A stretch of 64,000 nucleotides of DNA, from assembly GCF_017876775.1 (NCBI RefSeq), contig NZ_JAGIOP010000002.1, positions 2,542,001 through 2,606,000 of the forward strand, in the 5' to 3' direction. Of the stretch, positions 34,621-43,434 are shown piece after piece. The translations under genes were made by a program, and so were the position numbers. The first letter of the stretch is position 1. Each line of letters starts with the position of its first letter. The DNA comes from Mycolicibacterium lutetiense. Its GTDB lineage: Bacteria; Actinomycetota; Actinomycetes; Mycobacteriales; Mycobacteriaceae. The notes under the pieces were generated by a model, which had not been told where the DNA came from, did no database searches, and saw nothing but the letters and a program-made list of their open reading frames with translations.

Positions 34621-36074
34621 GGGGTTCCTCCTGGGGCCGGCAGTGCGGGGACCGGTGCAGCTTCAGCTGGAAGCAGCATGTCCCGCACTGTCTTTGGCGC
34701 TGATACCGGCACATCCGCCACGATCGGCGATCCGGGATACGCCGCGGGCGAGGTGTTTGCGGGCAAGCCGTCGGGCGCGTACGAACCAGGAGGTCCAGGA
34801 GGCGCACCCCATCCGGCCGGCGGCGCGACATCACCGGCACCGGTGTACGCCGACACGGCCGGCGGCAGATCCGCGTAGGGCTGCGGCCGCCCGCCGGCCC
34901 CGCCGGGTGCGAGGTTCGGATCGGTGTACACCAGGCTCTCCGGGCTGGGCGACTTCTTCAGATAGGCGTTGAACGGCATCGGCATGTGGTTGAAGTTCAG
35001 CAACGACAGGGCCGGTCCGAGGTACTGGGCGCACAGCTTGGACGATTCCGCCGCGGTGGCATTCTTGATCGCGCCGATCGCCGAGCACACCACCGACAAC
35101 GGGTCGGAGAAGTTCGCCAACGCGAATGCGCCGACGGCGGTGCCACTGTCGGGGTTGTAGATGTTGTAGCCGTTTGCGATCGCGTTGGGCGCGACGTGCA
35201 GAACGTTCTCGAGCTTGGTCTTGTTGTCCACCAGGTTCTGGGTGACGTTGTTCAGCCGCTCCAGCTGTTCGGCGGTCTGGTCGCGACTGCCTGCGACGAA
35301 TCGCCGAACATTGCCGACGGCGTCCGCCAGGTTGGTCAGGGCGCCGTCCAGGTCGGAGCGGCTCCCATCGACAACACTGGTGACGTTGGCGAGCTGCCCT
35401 TGGAATTCCACGATCTGGGCGTTGCTGTCCCGCAGCGCCGTCACGAAGACCTGCAGGTTCTTGATGATGCCGACGACATCGCCGCTCCCCTGGCCCAGAA
35501 TCTTTGCCACATCGGACAATTGACTGATCGCCTCGTGCAACTTCTCGCCGTTGCCGTTCATGGCCGCGGCGGCGCTGTCGACAAAGCGGCTCAGTGAGGT
35601 GGCCGACGCCCCGTTGATCGGTCCCAGGTCGGACGCCAACCGCATCAGCTGGTCCTTGACCTGGTCCCACTCGACGGGCACGGCGGTGCGCTCCACCCCG
35701 ATCTGCGTACCGTCGGCCATCGTCGGACCGACGTCTTCATAGGCCGGCGTCAGCTGGACGTACCGGGCGGCAACCAGGTTCTGCGCCATCAGGATCGCTT
35801 TGGCGTCGGCCGGGATCTTGACGTTGTGATCGACGGCGAGGGTGATCCGGGCCTGCCCACCGGTCGGTTCGATACTCGTGATCGAGCCGACCTTGACCCC
35901 GGCAACGCGAACCTCGTCGCCGGGGTAGATCGCGGTGGCGGAGGTGAAGTACGCGGTGATGGTGGTCGGCTTGAAGACGGTCTGCCGCACGATCACCGCC
36001 GTGCCGGCCACGGCCAGCGCGACGAGCAGCACCAGCACGGTGCGGCTGATCCGCTTCCGGTTACGGGCGATCAT
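34617..36074 (-). CDS. mceD: MceD, lipid-transporter subunit
   Basis: 485 residues: N-terminal helix (VLVLLVALAVAGTAVIV), MCE domain (ITAYFTSATAIYPGDEVRVAGVKVGSI), long helical stretch, and a C-terminal Pro/Gly/Ala-rich extension of about 110 residues that ends MLLPAEAAPVPALPAPGG. The tail may span the cell wall or bind other envelope parts. ATGA overlaps join it to mceC before and mceE after. Confidence 0.93.
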   Translation of the reverse strand: MIARNRKRISRTVLVLLVALAVAGTAVIVRQTVFKPTTITAYFTSATAIYPGDEVRVAGVKVGSITSIEPTGGQARITLAVDHNVKIPADAKAILMAQNLVAARYVQLTPAYEDVGPTMADGTQIGVERTAVPVEWDQVKDQLMRLASDLGPINGASATSLSRFVDSAAAAMNGNGEKLHEAISQLSDVAKILGQGSGDVVGIIKNLQVFVTALRDSNAQIVEFQGQLANVTSVVDGSRSDLDGALTNLADAVGNVRRFVAGSRDQTAEQLERLNNVTQNLVDNKTKLENVLHVAPNAIANGYNIYNPDSGTAVGAFALANFSDPLSVVCSAIGAIKNATAAESSKLCAQYLGPALSLLNFNHMPMPFNAYLKKSPSPESLVYTDPNLAPGGAGGRPQPYADLPPAVSAYTGAGDVAPPAGWGAPPGPPGSYAPDGLPANTSPAAYPGSPIVADVPVSAPKTVRDMLLPAEAAPVPALPAPGGTP

Positions 36075-37153
36075 CGACTTCCTCCAGGAATGCCGTTGTG
36101 GGGCCAGGGGAATTCAGCTCGGGGACCGGCATTGTCCGGTGGTTGTCCGGCGTTGGTGCCGCGCCGGAAGCCGAACGCGTAGTCGAGGAACGGCTGGATG
36201 GTCTGCGCCGGGTTGAGGTTCGCGACGAAGGCGTTGTAGTAGAAGCCGTTGTTCACCGATTCGCCCTGGGTGACTTGGTACTTGGCGAGACCTGCCAGGG
36301 CGCCTGCGACGTTGTCGCGGTTCTTCTCCAGCATCGCCGTCACCGAGTTGAGCTGCTTCAGGGTGGGGGCGAGCTCTTCCTCGTTGTCGTGGACGAGTCC
36401 GGAGAGTTGCTGGGCCAGCCCCGAGGTGTTGGCCAGCAGGTTGACGATCGCATACCGGCGTTGGTCGAGCACCCCGGTCAACGCGTTCGCGTCCAGCAGC
36501 AGCGTATTGACCTGCTCGCTGCGCTTCGACAGGATGCCGGTCACGTCGGCCGCACTCTTGAGCAGGTTGGACAGCGATTCGTTGCGGCTGTTCAGCGTCT
36601 CCGACAAGCGGGACAGCCCCTCGAACGTCGGCCCCAACTGCGGTGCCATCCGGTCGATGGTGTCCGACAACGTATCCAGGGACTGCGTGAGCGCGGCGGT
36701 ATCGGTGCCGGCGGTGTTGTTGGTGAAGTCGCCGACTGCGTTGGTCAACGAATACGGTGACGCCGTCCTGGTGAGGGGGATGGTGTCCGAGGAACGCATG
36801 GTGCCTGCGCCGGCCGGTTCCAGGGTCAGCATGCGGGCACCGAGCATCGTCCCGGTCCGGATGTGCGCGGTGGTGTCGGAGCCGAGCCGGACCGTGCTGT
36901 CCAGGGTGAAGGTCACCAGCGCCTTGCCGTGGCTCAGGCTGACATCGGTGACGAGGCCCTTCGTGACCCCGGAGATCTTGACGTCGTTACCGGTGGTGAG
37001 CCCGCCGGCCTCGGCGAACACAGCGTGGTATTTGACGGACGTCGCCCACGACCACAACGCCTGCGGCTGAAGCCCGACCGCGATGACCATCGCGATCAGC
37101 AAGATGCCGATGAGTCCGCTCCGGATGAGGTGTGATCCACGGTATTTCAGCAT
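36071..37153 (-). CDS. mceC: MceC, lipid-transporter subunit
   Basis: 360 residues from ATG 37153, which overlaps the mceB stop by one base (TGATG). An in-frame ATG at 37246 would lie inside mceB. One helix (GLIGILLIAMVIAVGLQP) and an MCE domain (VKYHAVFAEAGGLTTGNDVKISGV) are followed by a helical region. The C-terminus has a short Pro/Asn-rich tail. Confidence 0.93.
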   Translation of the reverse strand: MLKYRGSHLIRSGLIGILLIAMVIAVGLQPQALWSWATSVKYHAVFAEAGGLTTGNDVKISGVTKGLVTDVSLSHGKALVTFTLDSTVRLGSDTTAHIRTGTMLGARMLTLEPAGAGTMRSSDTIPLTRTASPYSLTNAVGDFTNNTAGTDTAALTQSLDTLSDTIDRMAPQLGPTFEGLSRLSETLNSRNESLSNLLKSAADVTGILSKRSEQVNTLLLDANALTGVLDQRRYAIVNLLANTSGLAQQLSGLVHDNEEELAPTLKQLNSVTAMLEKNRDNVAGALAGLAKYQVTQGESVNNGFYYNAFVANLNPAQTIQPFLDYAFGFRRGTNAGQPPDNAGPRAEFPWPHNGIPGGSR

Positions 37154-38184
37154 CAGGGCTCCCCACAGCGTCCGGAGTTCTGGATGATCCACGGGAAGTA
37201 CGCGGTCCGCCCCTGCAGGTCGGTGACGCGGACGTTCATCCCACACACGTACTGATTGATGAAGCTGCCGTATGCGCCCAACCGGACCAGCTTGCGGTAG
37301 TTCTTCGGCGCGTTCTGCAATGACAGGTCCAGACGCGCGATGTCGTCGGAGTTCGAGAGCAGCGGCGCCAGGCGGGTGAGCTGATCGACCGTGCCCGACA
37401 GCGGCGGTCGGGCCTGCGTCATCAGGTCCGCCAGGGATGCGGTGCCGTTGTCGAGGGCCGTGATGGCCTCCCCGATGGGATCGCGTTCCTGAGACAGACC
37501 GGTGATGAGCTGTTGGAGCTGATCGACAGCGCCGGAGAACTTGTCGCCATCTTTGGCAACGGTGGCCACGGCGGTTTTCAGATTGTCGATCAGTTGCTGC
37601 ACGGTCTGCCCGTTGTCGGCCAGCGCCTGGGTGAACGAAGTCGTATGCGCCATCATTGATTCCACCGTGCCGCCCTGGCCCTGCAGGATCTGGATCAGCG
37701 AGTTCGTCAACGCGTTGACGTTCTGGGCGTTCAGACCCTGGATCACGGGTTTGAGACCACCGAGCAGAAGGTCGAGGTCCAGCGCCGGCTCGGTGCGCTC
37801 GAGCGGGATCTGTGAACCCGCCGGCTGGATCTTGGTCGAACCAGGGCCTTCCAGCAGCTCCAGATAGCGGTTGCCGACCAGGTCCAGATAGCGCACCGCG
37901 ATCTTGGTGGCGGTCGTCATGACCACTTCGCGGTCCGCGTCGAAGCGCACCAGCACGGTGTTGTCAGGTTGTAGCGCAACCTCATTGACCGTGCCGATGC
38001 GAATCCCTGCTACCCGCACCGAATCACCGGACTTCAGGCTGGACGCGTCGGTGAACAGGGCTGAATAGCCGGTCGTCGACCCGGTGCGGTACTGGCCCAT
38101 GATCGCGAACAGTGCTCCGGTCAGGAGCAGCATCGTCACTCCGAACACGCCGAACTTCAGGGCGGTCCCCCGGCTGCGCGTCAT
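37153..38184 (-). CDS. mceB: MceB, lipid-transporter subunit
   Basis: 343 residues, the usual MceB size. N-terminal helix (FGVFGVTMLLLTGALFAIM), MCE domain (YSALFTDASSLKSGDSVRVAGIRIG) and a helical region; two cysteines near the end (QYVCGMN and SGRCGEP) may pair. It has no long tail. It overlaps mceA by ATGA. Confidence 0.94.
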   Translation of the reverse strand: MTRSRGTALKFGVFGVTMLLLTGALFAIMGQYRTGSTTGYSALFTDASSLKSGDSVRVAGIRIGTVNEVALQPDNTVLVRFDADREVVMTTATKIAVRYLDLVGNRYLELLEGPGSTKIQPAGSQIPLERTEPALDLDLLLGGLKPVIQGLNAQNVNALTNSLIQILQGQGGTVESMMAHTTSFTQALADNGQTVQQLIDNLKTAVATVAKDGDKFSGAVDQLQQLITGLSQERDPIGEAITALDNGTASLADLMTQARPPLSGTVDQLTRLAPLLSNSDDIARLDLSLQNAPKNYRKLVRLGAYGSFINQYVCGMNVRVTDLQGRTAYFPWIIQNSGRCGEP

Positions 38185-39368
38185 CCCGGTTGTCCTATCT
38201 GGGTGGTGTTACGTGGCGGGCCGTCGATGGGGCCGTACAGCGCCTGCTTGAGGCCGTCGGAGTTCAGCAGGATCCCCTGATTGCCGTACTGCGCAGGGTT
38301 GGCATCGATGTCGGTCACGATGAACGGCGGCCGCTGCTCGAATCCGACCTCAGGCAGGCCCTGGCACTGCGGGCCGCCGCTGGCGGCCACCTTCGGCAGG
38401 TTGCCCGGGTAGCGGTAGCGTTCGGTGCCCAAGAGGAACGAGTCCAGCAGCATGACGCCGGGCAACGGTGTCGGCGGCCCGAGTGCCAGCGGCTCCAAGC
38501 CCTTGAGCGCACAGGTGAGCGCCGGGTTGTACTGGTTGAGCAGATTCGTCGTCGGCACCAGCAGTCGCATCGCGTCGGTCACCCCGGCGCTGTTGGACGC
38601 GATCACCTCGTTGCCGACGTCGGCCAGCCCGATCGCGCTGATCAGCAACGCGTCCAGATCATTTCGGTGATCGACGAGCGTGTCGCTGAGTTGCGTCGCG
38701 CTACGCACTGTGTCCATCAGATGCGGTCCGGCGTCGGCGTAGGCCTTGAACACCTGGGGCGCGACGGCCATCTCGTGGCTCATCGTCGGGAGGCTGGGGG
38801 CGATCTTGGCCAGCAAGGCGTCCAGGTCGACCAGGGTCTGACCGAGCTTGTCGCCTCGACCGTCGACGGCCTGGGCCATCGCGCCCAGTGTCTCGTTCAG
38901 CTTTTCCGGTTGGATCTGTGCCAGCACCGAAACCAGCTGCTCGAACACCGTGTTGATCTCGACGGTGGTATGCGACGCGTCGAGCACCTGACCGGCGTAC
39001 ATCGATTTCTGCGAAGGATCCGGCGGCGGGACCAGCTGGACGAACTTGGCGCCGAACACGGTGCTGGAGGCGATCTCCACCCCGGTGTTGGCCGGGATCA
39101 GTTGCAGGTCAGCAGGGTTCATCTCCAACCGGAGAGCTGCCTGCCCGTCCGGCAGCGTCTCGATGGCGGCGACCTTGCCGACCTGCGCACCGTGCAGTTT
39201 GACCTTGGCGTCGGCGTTCATCACCAGACCGGCCCGCGGAGAGATCACGGTCACCGACGCGGTGGGCGCCACCCCACCGCGGAACAGCACGATGGCACCG
39301 ATGACGATCGCGGCGATCACCACGACCGTCGCCAGTCCGCTCAGTTGACGTACAGCGTCACGCGACAT
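38181..39368 (-). CDS. mceA: MceA, lipid-transporter subunit
   Basis: 395 residues. One helix (LATVVVIAAIVIGAIVLF) leads into an MCE domain (VTVISPRAGLVMNADAKVKLHGAQVGKV) and helical repeats. In mycobacteria the A subunit is the first Mce gene after yrbEB and defines the operon group; which mce group this is cannot be told by eye. It starts 12 bases after the yrbEB stop. Confidence 0.93.
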   Translation of the reverse strand: MSRDAVRQLSGLATVVVIAAIVIGAIVLFRGGVAPTASVTVISPRAGLVMNADAKVKLHGAQVGKVAAIETLPDGQAALRLEMNPADLQLIPANTGVEIASSTVFGAKFVQLVPPPDPSQKSMYAGQVLDASHTTVEINTVFEQLVSVLAQIQPEKLNETLGAMAQAVDGRGDKLGQTLVDLDALLAKIAPSLPTMSHEMAVAPQVFKAYADAGPHLMDTVRSATQLSDTLVDHRNDLDALLISAIGLADVGNEVIASNSAGVTDAMRLLVPTTNLLNQYNPALTCALKGLEPLALGPPTPLPGVMLLDSFLLGTERYRYPGNLPKVAASGGPQCQGLPEVGFEQRPPFIVTDIDANPAQYGNQGILLNSDGLKQALYGPIDGPPRNTTQIGQPG

Positions 39369-39380
39369 CAGATGCCTTCT

Positions 39381-40241
39381 CTAGCCGGAGAGGTTGAAGT
39401 TGCCGTTGGAGCCGTAAACGGCCAGCGAGATCAGCAGGGTGATCGAGACGACGACGATCAGCGACGTCCGGACCGCGTTGCCGACCGCGACGCCCACGCC
39501 GGCCGGGCCGCCGGTGGCGAAGAAGCCGTAGTAGGTGTGCACCAACAGGATCGCCAACGCCATCAGCAGCGCCTGCAGGAACGACCAGAGCAGGTCGATC
39601 GGGTTGAGGAACGTGCTGAAGTAGTGGTCGTACAGACCACCGGACTGCCCGAGCAGCACGACGGTGGTGAACTGACTGGCCAGGAACGACAGGATCACCG
39701 CGATCGAGTACAGCGGGGTGATCGCGATCATTCCGGCCACGATGCGGGTGGATACCAGATACTCGACGGGCCGGATGGCCATCGATTCCAGCGCGTCGAC
39801 CTCTTCGTTGATCCGCATTGCGCCGAGCTGCGCGGTGACACCGGCACCGAAGGTGGCGGCCAGACCGATACCGGCGACGATGGGCGCCGAGATCCGGACG
39901 TTGATGAACGCGGCGAGGAATCCGGTGAGGGCCTCGATACCGATATTGCCCAGTGAGCTGTAGCCCTGGATGGCCAGGACCCCACCGGTGGCCAGGGTGA
40001 GGAACCCGACGATCACGACGGTTCCGCCGATCATCGCCAATGTGCCTGCACCCATGCTGATCTCGGCGATCAGCCGGATCACTTCCTTGCGGTAGTGCGC
40101 GGCCGCGTGCGGTATTCCGGCGAGCGCCCGGCCGTAGAACAGGACGTGGTCGCCGATGCCGCCCAGCGCCGCCCCGGGCCGCCGCACCGCCCGGGACAGT
40201 CGCGGGTACGCCGTCTGAAGTACTGCCGTGGACCCCGTCAT
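39381..40241 (-). CDS. yrbEB: YrbEB, Mce permease subunit (MlaE family)
   Basis: 286 residues with about five or six membrane helices. The MlaE-family motif is GAMRINEEVDALESMAIRPVEYLVSTR. With YrbEA it forms the inner-membrane permease, driven by a shared MceG ATPase that is encoded elsewhere. ATG overlaps the yrbEA stop by 4 bases. Confidence 0.95.
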   Translation of the reverse strand: MTGSTAVLQTAYPRLSRAVRRPGAALGGIGDHVLFYGRALAGIPHAAAHYRKEVIRLIAEISMGAGTLAMIGGTVVIVGFLTLATGGVLAIQGYSSLGNIGIEALTGFLAAFINVRISAPIVAGIGLAATFGAGVTAQLGAMRINEEVDALESMAIRPVEYLVSTRIVAGMIAITPLYSIAVILSFLASQFTTVVLLGQSGGLYDHYFSTFLNPIDLLWSFLQALLMALAILLVHTYYGFFATGGPAGVGVAVGNAVRTSLIVVVSITLLISLAVYGSNGNFNLSG

Positions 40242-41008
40242 CGCGTCGTCATCTGGATGCCGATGGCGGTGACCACCACGTTGACCACGAACAAGGCCAT
40301 GAAGGCGTAGACCACCGTTTCGTTGACCGCGTTGCCCACCGCTTTGGCTCCGCCACCGGAGACGGTCAGACCGCGGTAGCAGGCGACCAGCCCGGCGATC
40401 AGCCCGAACAATGCCGCCTTGACGCAGGAGATGATGACCTCCGGAATGCCGGTGAGCAGGGTGATACCGGCCGCGAACGCGCCGGGGTTGACGTCTTGGA
40501 CGAACACCGAGAACAGGTATCCGCCAAGGATTCCGATGATCACCACGACGCTGTTGAGCAGTAAGGCGACCAGCCCTGACGCGAGCATTCTGGGCGTCAC
40601 CAGACGCTGAATCGGATTGATGCCCAGCACCTCCATGGCGTCGATCTCTTCACGGACGGTGCGCGATCCCAGATCGGCGCACATCGCGGTGGCCCCGGCG
40701 CCGGCCACGATCAACACCGTCACCATGGGTCCGACCTGGGTGACGGCACCGAAGGCCGCGCCCGCCCCGGAGAGATCGGCCGCCCCCAGTTCACGAAGGA
40801 GGATGTTCAAGGTGAACGAGACCAGGACGGTGAACGGAATCGCCACCAAGAGCGTCGGTGCCATGGAAACCCTTGCCACGAACCATGACTGGTCGAGGAA
40901 CTCGCGCCATTGAAATGGCCTGCGCACCGCGAATCTGGCGGCGTCCACCGACATGGCGAACAACCCACCCACCCCCTCGAGTGGGCCGGCGAGCTGTCGC
41001 TGCAGCAT
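40238..41008 (-). CDS. yrbEA: YrbEA, Mce permease subunit (MlaE family)
   Basis: 256 residues from ATG 41008. An open frame continues upstream to 41149, but that part is Arg-rich and lacks similarity, and the shorter form has the family's usual length. The MlaE motif is SRTVREEIDAMEVLGINPIQRLVTPR. It is the first gene of the eight-gene mce operon. The 222 bp upstream are shared with the divergent HsaA-like gene and should hold both promoters. Confidence 0.94.
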   Translation of the reverse strand: MLQRQLAGPLEGVGGLFAMSVDAARFAVRRPFQWREFLDQSWFVARVSMAPTLLVAIPFTVLVSFTLNILLRELGAADLSGAGAAFGAVTQVGPMVTVLIVAGAGATAMCADLGSRTVREEIDAMEVLGINPIQRLVTPRMLASGLVALLLNSVVVIIGILGGYLFSVFVQDVNPGAFAAGITLLTGIPEVIISCVKAALFGLIAGLVACYRGLTVSGGGAKAVGNAVNETVVYAFMALFVVNVVVTAIGIQMTTR

Positions 41009-41230
41009 CGGATTCTCCGTTTCTGTGGATCGACCTTCCGACGGTTCGTCCGACCGGACCACTCGTCTCGACCGGGAACAATCGCAGTTCTTCATCCGGC
41101 CGGACATGCCTCGTCCCGCCCATCGGGAGACGGGAGGCGTGCGCAACAAATTTCACTCACTGAGACACCGCCCACATCCCGGCTCGATGCGGTACACCAT
41201 CGGTGACAGCCCTCGACGGAATAGGACCAG

Positions 41231-42424
41231 ATGATGACTGAGCGGGTAATCGACCGGGTGCGTGAGAACGCCGATCTACTGCGCAACCAGGGCACCGAGG
41301 CCGAGAAGATCGGCATGCTCACCGACGAGACGGTCAAGTTGATGAAGTCGGCGGGCAATATCCGACTGCTGCAACCGAAGGCCCACGGCGGTCTGGAGGT
41401 TCATCCGCGGGAGTTCGCCGAGACCGTGATGGCCACCGCGGCACTCGAGCCGGCTGCCGGATGGATCAACGGCGTGGTGGGTGTCCACCCCTACCAACTG
41501 GCCTACGCCGACCCCCGCGTCGCCGCCGAGATCTGGGCCGATGACGTCGACACCTGGGTCGCCTCACCGTATGCACCCCAGGGCGTGGCCACTCCCATCG
41601 ACGGGGAGGCCGGCGGCTTCGTACTCAACGGCCGCTGGCAGTTCAGCTCAGGTACCGACCACTGCGACTGGATCTTCCTGGGTGCACTGCGCGGGGACGC
41701 CGAGGGTAAGCCGTTGATGCCGCCGCAGATGCTGCACATGATCCTGCCCCGCAGGGACTACGAGATCGTCGAAGACTCCTGGAACGTCGTGGGACTGCGC
41801 GGAACCGGCTCCAAAGACGTCATCGTCGACAACGCCTTCGTGCCGTCGTACCGGACCATGGATGCCACGAAGGTGATGGACGGTACGGCTCAGCGTGAGG
41901 CGGGCATGACCGAGACGCTCTATCTGATGCCGTGGTCGACGATGTTCCCGCTCGGGATCAGCTCGGCGACAATCGGTATCGCCGAGGGCGCACTCGCGGC
42001 TGCGCTGGATTACCAACGCGCGCGGGTGAATTCCAGCGGAGTGGCGATCAAGGACGACCCCTACGTGATGTACGCGATCGGCGAGGCCGCCGCCGATATC
42101 AACGCCGCCCGTCAGGAACTGCTGGCCAACGTCGACCGCATCTACGACATCGTCGACTCGGGCCGGGAGGTGTCCTTCGAGGACCGTGCCGCAGGCCGGC
42201 GCACCCAGGTGCGGGCGGTGTGGCGCGCCGTGTCGGCGGTGGACGAGATCTTCGCCCGGTGCGGCGGGAACGCCGCGCGGATGGACAAGCCGCTGCAGCG
42301 GTACTGGCGCGATGTGCACGTCGGCCAGGCGCACGCCATCCATGTTCCGGGCACGACGTATCACGCGTCGGCGCTGAGTTCTTTGGGCGTGGATCCGCAG
42401 GGCGCGCTGCGGGCGATGATCTGA
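41231..42424 (+). CDS. Flavin-dependent monooxygenase of acyl-CoA dehydrogenase fold (HsaA-like)
   Basis: 397 residues, close to HsaA (394). Acyl-CoA-dehydrogenase-type helices, NGRWQFSSGTDHCDWIFLGA, NVVGLRGTGSKDVIVDNAFVP and the C-terminal LQRYWRDVHVGQAHAIHVPG are typical of group D flavin monooxygenases that hydroxylate phenols with FADH2/FMNH2 from a separate reductase. A phenolic or steroid-derived substrate is possible. No reductase gene (HsaB-like) is adjacent. It is divergent from the mce operon and upstream of an IclR gene. Confidence 0.87.
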   Translation: MMTERVIDRVRENADLLRNQGTEAEKIGMLTDETVKLMKSAGNIRLLQPKAHGGLEVHPREFAETVMATAALEPAAGWINGVVGVHPYQLAYADPRVAAEIWADDVDTWVASPYAPQGVATPIDGEAGGFVLNGRWQFSSGTDHCDWIFLGALRGDAEGKPLMPPQMLHMILPRRDYEIVEDSWNVVGLRGTGSKDVIVDNAFVPSYRTMDATKVMDGTAQREAGMTETLYLMPWSTMFPLGISSATIGIAEGALAAALDYQRARVNSSGVAIKDDPYVMYAIGEAAADINAARQELLANVDRIYDIVDSGREVSFEDRAAGRRTQVRAVWRAVSAVDEIFARCGGNAARMDKPLQRYWRDVHVGQAHAIHVPGTTYHASALSSLGVDPQGALRAMI

Positions 42425-42478
42425 GACGCCGACCCCATTCGGTGATTCGTGTGACAGGGCCCACACTGCTATGTTACA

Positions 42479-42505
42479 AATAGTCATATTCCTAATAGTC
42501 ATATT
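42479..42505. promoter_or_regulatory. AT-rich direct repeat, candidate operator before the IclR gene
   Basis: AATAGTCATATT occurs at 42479-42490 and again at 42494-42505, 15 bases apart start to start, within a very AT-rich stretch in otherwise G+C-rich DNA. TGTTA flanks the pair on both sides (42473 and 42509). The position 37-63 bases before the IclR start fits a regulator-binding and promoter region. Confidence 0.55.
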
Positions 42506-42541
42506 TCTGTTAGGCATGCAGCTCCGGGCGGAAGGTTTCAG

Positions 42542-43375
42542 ATGACAATGGCTGTCGAGAAGACGGGCGAGACACCCAGCGCAGTCATCGACCGGATTTC
42601 CCTGGTCCTCGACGCTTTCGACGGGCCCGGCTGCCTGACACTGGCCCAGATCGTGCGACGGACCGGTCTGCCCCGCTCGTCGGCGCACCGGATGCTCGAA
42701 CGTCTCGTCCACCTCCGGTGGCTGCGCCGCGACGGCCGCGACTACCAGCTCGGCATGCGACTGGTCGAGCTCGGATCGCTCGCTCTGCACCAGGACCGCA
42801 TCCACCGCGCGGCGATCCCATTGATGCGCGATCTGCACCGGGCCACCGGGCTCGTCGTCCACCTGGCGGTCCGCTGCGGTTCCGACGTGGTGTACCTGGA
42901 GAAGATCGGCGGCCAGATGGTGACCGCCATCCCGACCCGCGTCGGAGGCCGCCAACCCGCACACTGCACGGCGGTCGGCAAGGCAATACTGGCCGACAAC
43001 CCGTCCGCCGAGGTCAGCTTGTCCTCACGCTTGACGCGATTCTCGATCGCCACCGAAGCACAGTTGGCAGCCGAGCTGGACCGGACCCGTGCCCGCGGGG
43101 TGGCGTTCGAGCGGGAAGAGTCACTGGCCGGATTCGGTTGTGTGGCAGCGCCGATCGGCCCGGCCGGCGAAGCCGTCGCTGCCGTGTCGGTGTGTGGTCC
43201 GATGAGCCGGATGACGTTCGACCAGCGGTTGACCGCCCCGGTCCGGATGACCGCGATGGCCATCTGGCGTTCCGCCGAGGACGGCCCCGACCGGCCCGCG
43301 CCCACCCTGCAGCCGTTGCGTCCGCTCCGTGCGCCACATCGCGGCGCACCCGCGCCCAGCCTGCAGCCCGCGTAA
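42542..43375 (+). CDS. IclR-family transcriptional regulator
   Basis: 277 residues. A winged helix (LTLAQIVRRTGLPRSSAHRMLERLVHLRWLRRDG, about 31-65) is followed by the IclR effector domain (GLVVHLAVRCGSDVVYLEKI ... CTAVGKAILAD ... GVAFEREESLAGFGCVAAPIG). The last ~30 residues are Pro/Arg-rich. IclR proteins often control aromatic or fatty acid catabolism from neighbouring promoters; the HsaA-like gene and the mce operon are the natural candidates. The stop codon touches a tandem duplication shared with the end of the PadR gene. Confidence 0.9.
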   Translation: MTMAVEKTGETPSAVIDRISLVLDAFDGPGCLTLAQIVRRTGLPRSSAHRMLERLVHLRWLRRDGRDYQLGMRLVELGSLALHQDRIHRAAIPLMRDLHRATGLVVHLAVRCGSDVVYLEKIGGQMVTAIPTRVGGRQPAHCTAVGKAILADNPSAEVSLSSRLTRFSIATEAQLAAELDRTRARGVAFEREESLAGFGCVAAPIGPAGEAVAAVSVCGPMSRMTFDQRLTAPVRMTAMAIWRSAEDGPDRPAPTLQPLRPLRAPHRGAPAPSLQPA

Positions 43376-43434
43376 GCGGCCCCGGCCTACTTGCCGCTTT
43401 CAGCGGCCCCGGCCTACTTGCCGCTTTCAGCGGC
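43375..43434. repeat. Tandem 27 bp duplication with hairpin, between convergent genes
   Basis: A 27-base unit is present 2.2 times (43375-43401, 43402-43428, then 6 more bases). Each copy carries part or all of the perfect palindrome GCCGCTTTCAGCGGC (complete at 43393-43407 and 43420-43434), a six-pair stem with a TTC loop. The second copy includes the PadR stop codon. The hairpins lie between two convergent stops and may act as terminators for both. Confidence 0.85.

Noticed and set aside
38112..39956. 614-codon plus-strand frame
   Set aside because: It is antisense to mceB, mceA and yrbEB and has the Arg/Gln/His/Asp composition of a shadow.
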